5,531 bases of DNA from Candidatus Cloacimonadota bacterium (lineage in GTDB: Bacteria > Cloacimonadota > Cloacimonadia > Cloacimonadales > Cloacimonadaceae), in contig JAEWNJ010000025.1 in NCBI GenBank assembly GCA_023392795.1, positions 1 to 5,531 on the forward strand, read 5' to 3'. The translations under genes were made by a program, and so were the position numbers. The notes beneath the pieces were generated by a model, which was given only the letters and a program-made list of their open reading frames with translations, was not told the origin of the DNA and searched no databases. Below are positions 5,464-5,531 of the stretch, piece by piece; positions within the stretch are counted from its first letter, which is position 1; every line of letters begins with the position of its first letter.

Positions 5464-5531
5464 AAATGGGATATGTGAGAAGCATCATTTCTGTGTGGGA
5501 CTTGGGCATATGGAGTCTTCACTGACACATT

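Noticed and set aside
5453..5531. Tail of an upstream minus-strand gene entering from the right edge
   Set aside because: One frame is open from the edge to a TGA near 5449, only about 27 codons, with no recognisable peptide; this is expected by chance.

Overview
The window looks like a piece of a Cloacimonadota (WWE1 / Candidatus Cloacimonas-like) genome, or a close relative in the Fibrobacterota-Chlorobiota-Bacteroidota neighbourhood. The assignment rests on protein style, not on a marker gene. There are two large secreted proteins, one built from five pre-peptidase C-terminal (PPC) type repeats opening with D-x-[YF]-E-P-D-N and closing with a fibronectin III-like module ending R-F-Y-R-V, and one combining Asp-box repeats with a long uncharacterised secreted region. 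Moderate GC, strong AGGAGG-type ribosome binding sites and long repeat-filled intergenic DNA agree with this. No phylogenetic marker is present, so the assignment is an inference.

Layout. Both real genes are on the minus strand. (1) 1..1644 is the first 548 codons of a secreted protein whose 3' end lies beyond the left edge. It has no stop inside the window. It has a clear RBS, a signal peptide and two Asp boxes. (2) 1645..1840 is its upstream leader, with no convincing promoter. (3) 1841..2997 is a non-coding island packed with at least seven unrelated repeat or palindrome families: ~45-bp and 51-bp tandem repeats, inverted copies of the 51-bp core, several perfect hairpins, a 59-bp element that can fold as a three-way junction, a 166-bp concentric palindrome of two REP-like units, a 77-bp tandem duplication, and a stem-loop just after the stop of the next gene. 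(4) 3024..5234 is the complete 736-residue PPC-repeat protein. (5) 5235..5531 is its upstream region, with a strong RBS and a pair of imperfect direct repeats containing TTGACA.

The two proteins are both predicted to leave the cytoplasm and to work at the cell surface or outside it, but nothing in the sequence shows that they act together. The 1.38-kb repeat island between them argues against a simple operon. No enzyme active site, transposase, tRNA, rRNA or CRISPR array was found. The most unusual content is the repeat island, especially the hairpins with compensatory base changes, the three-way-junction element and the concentric palindrome.
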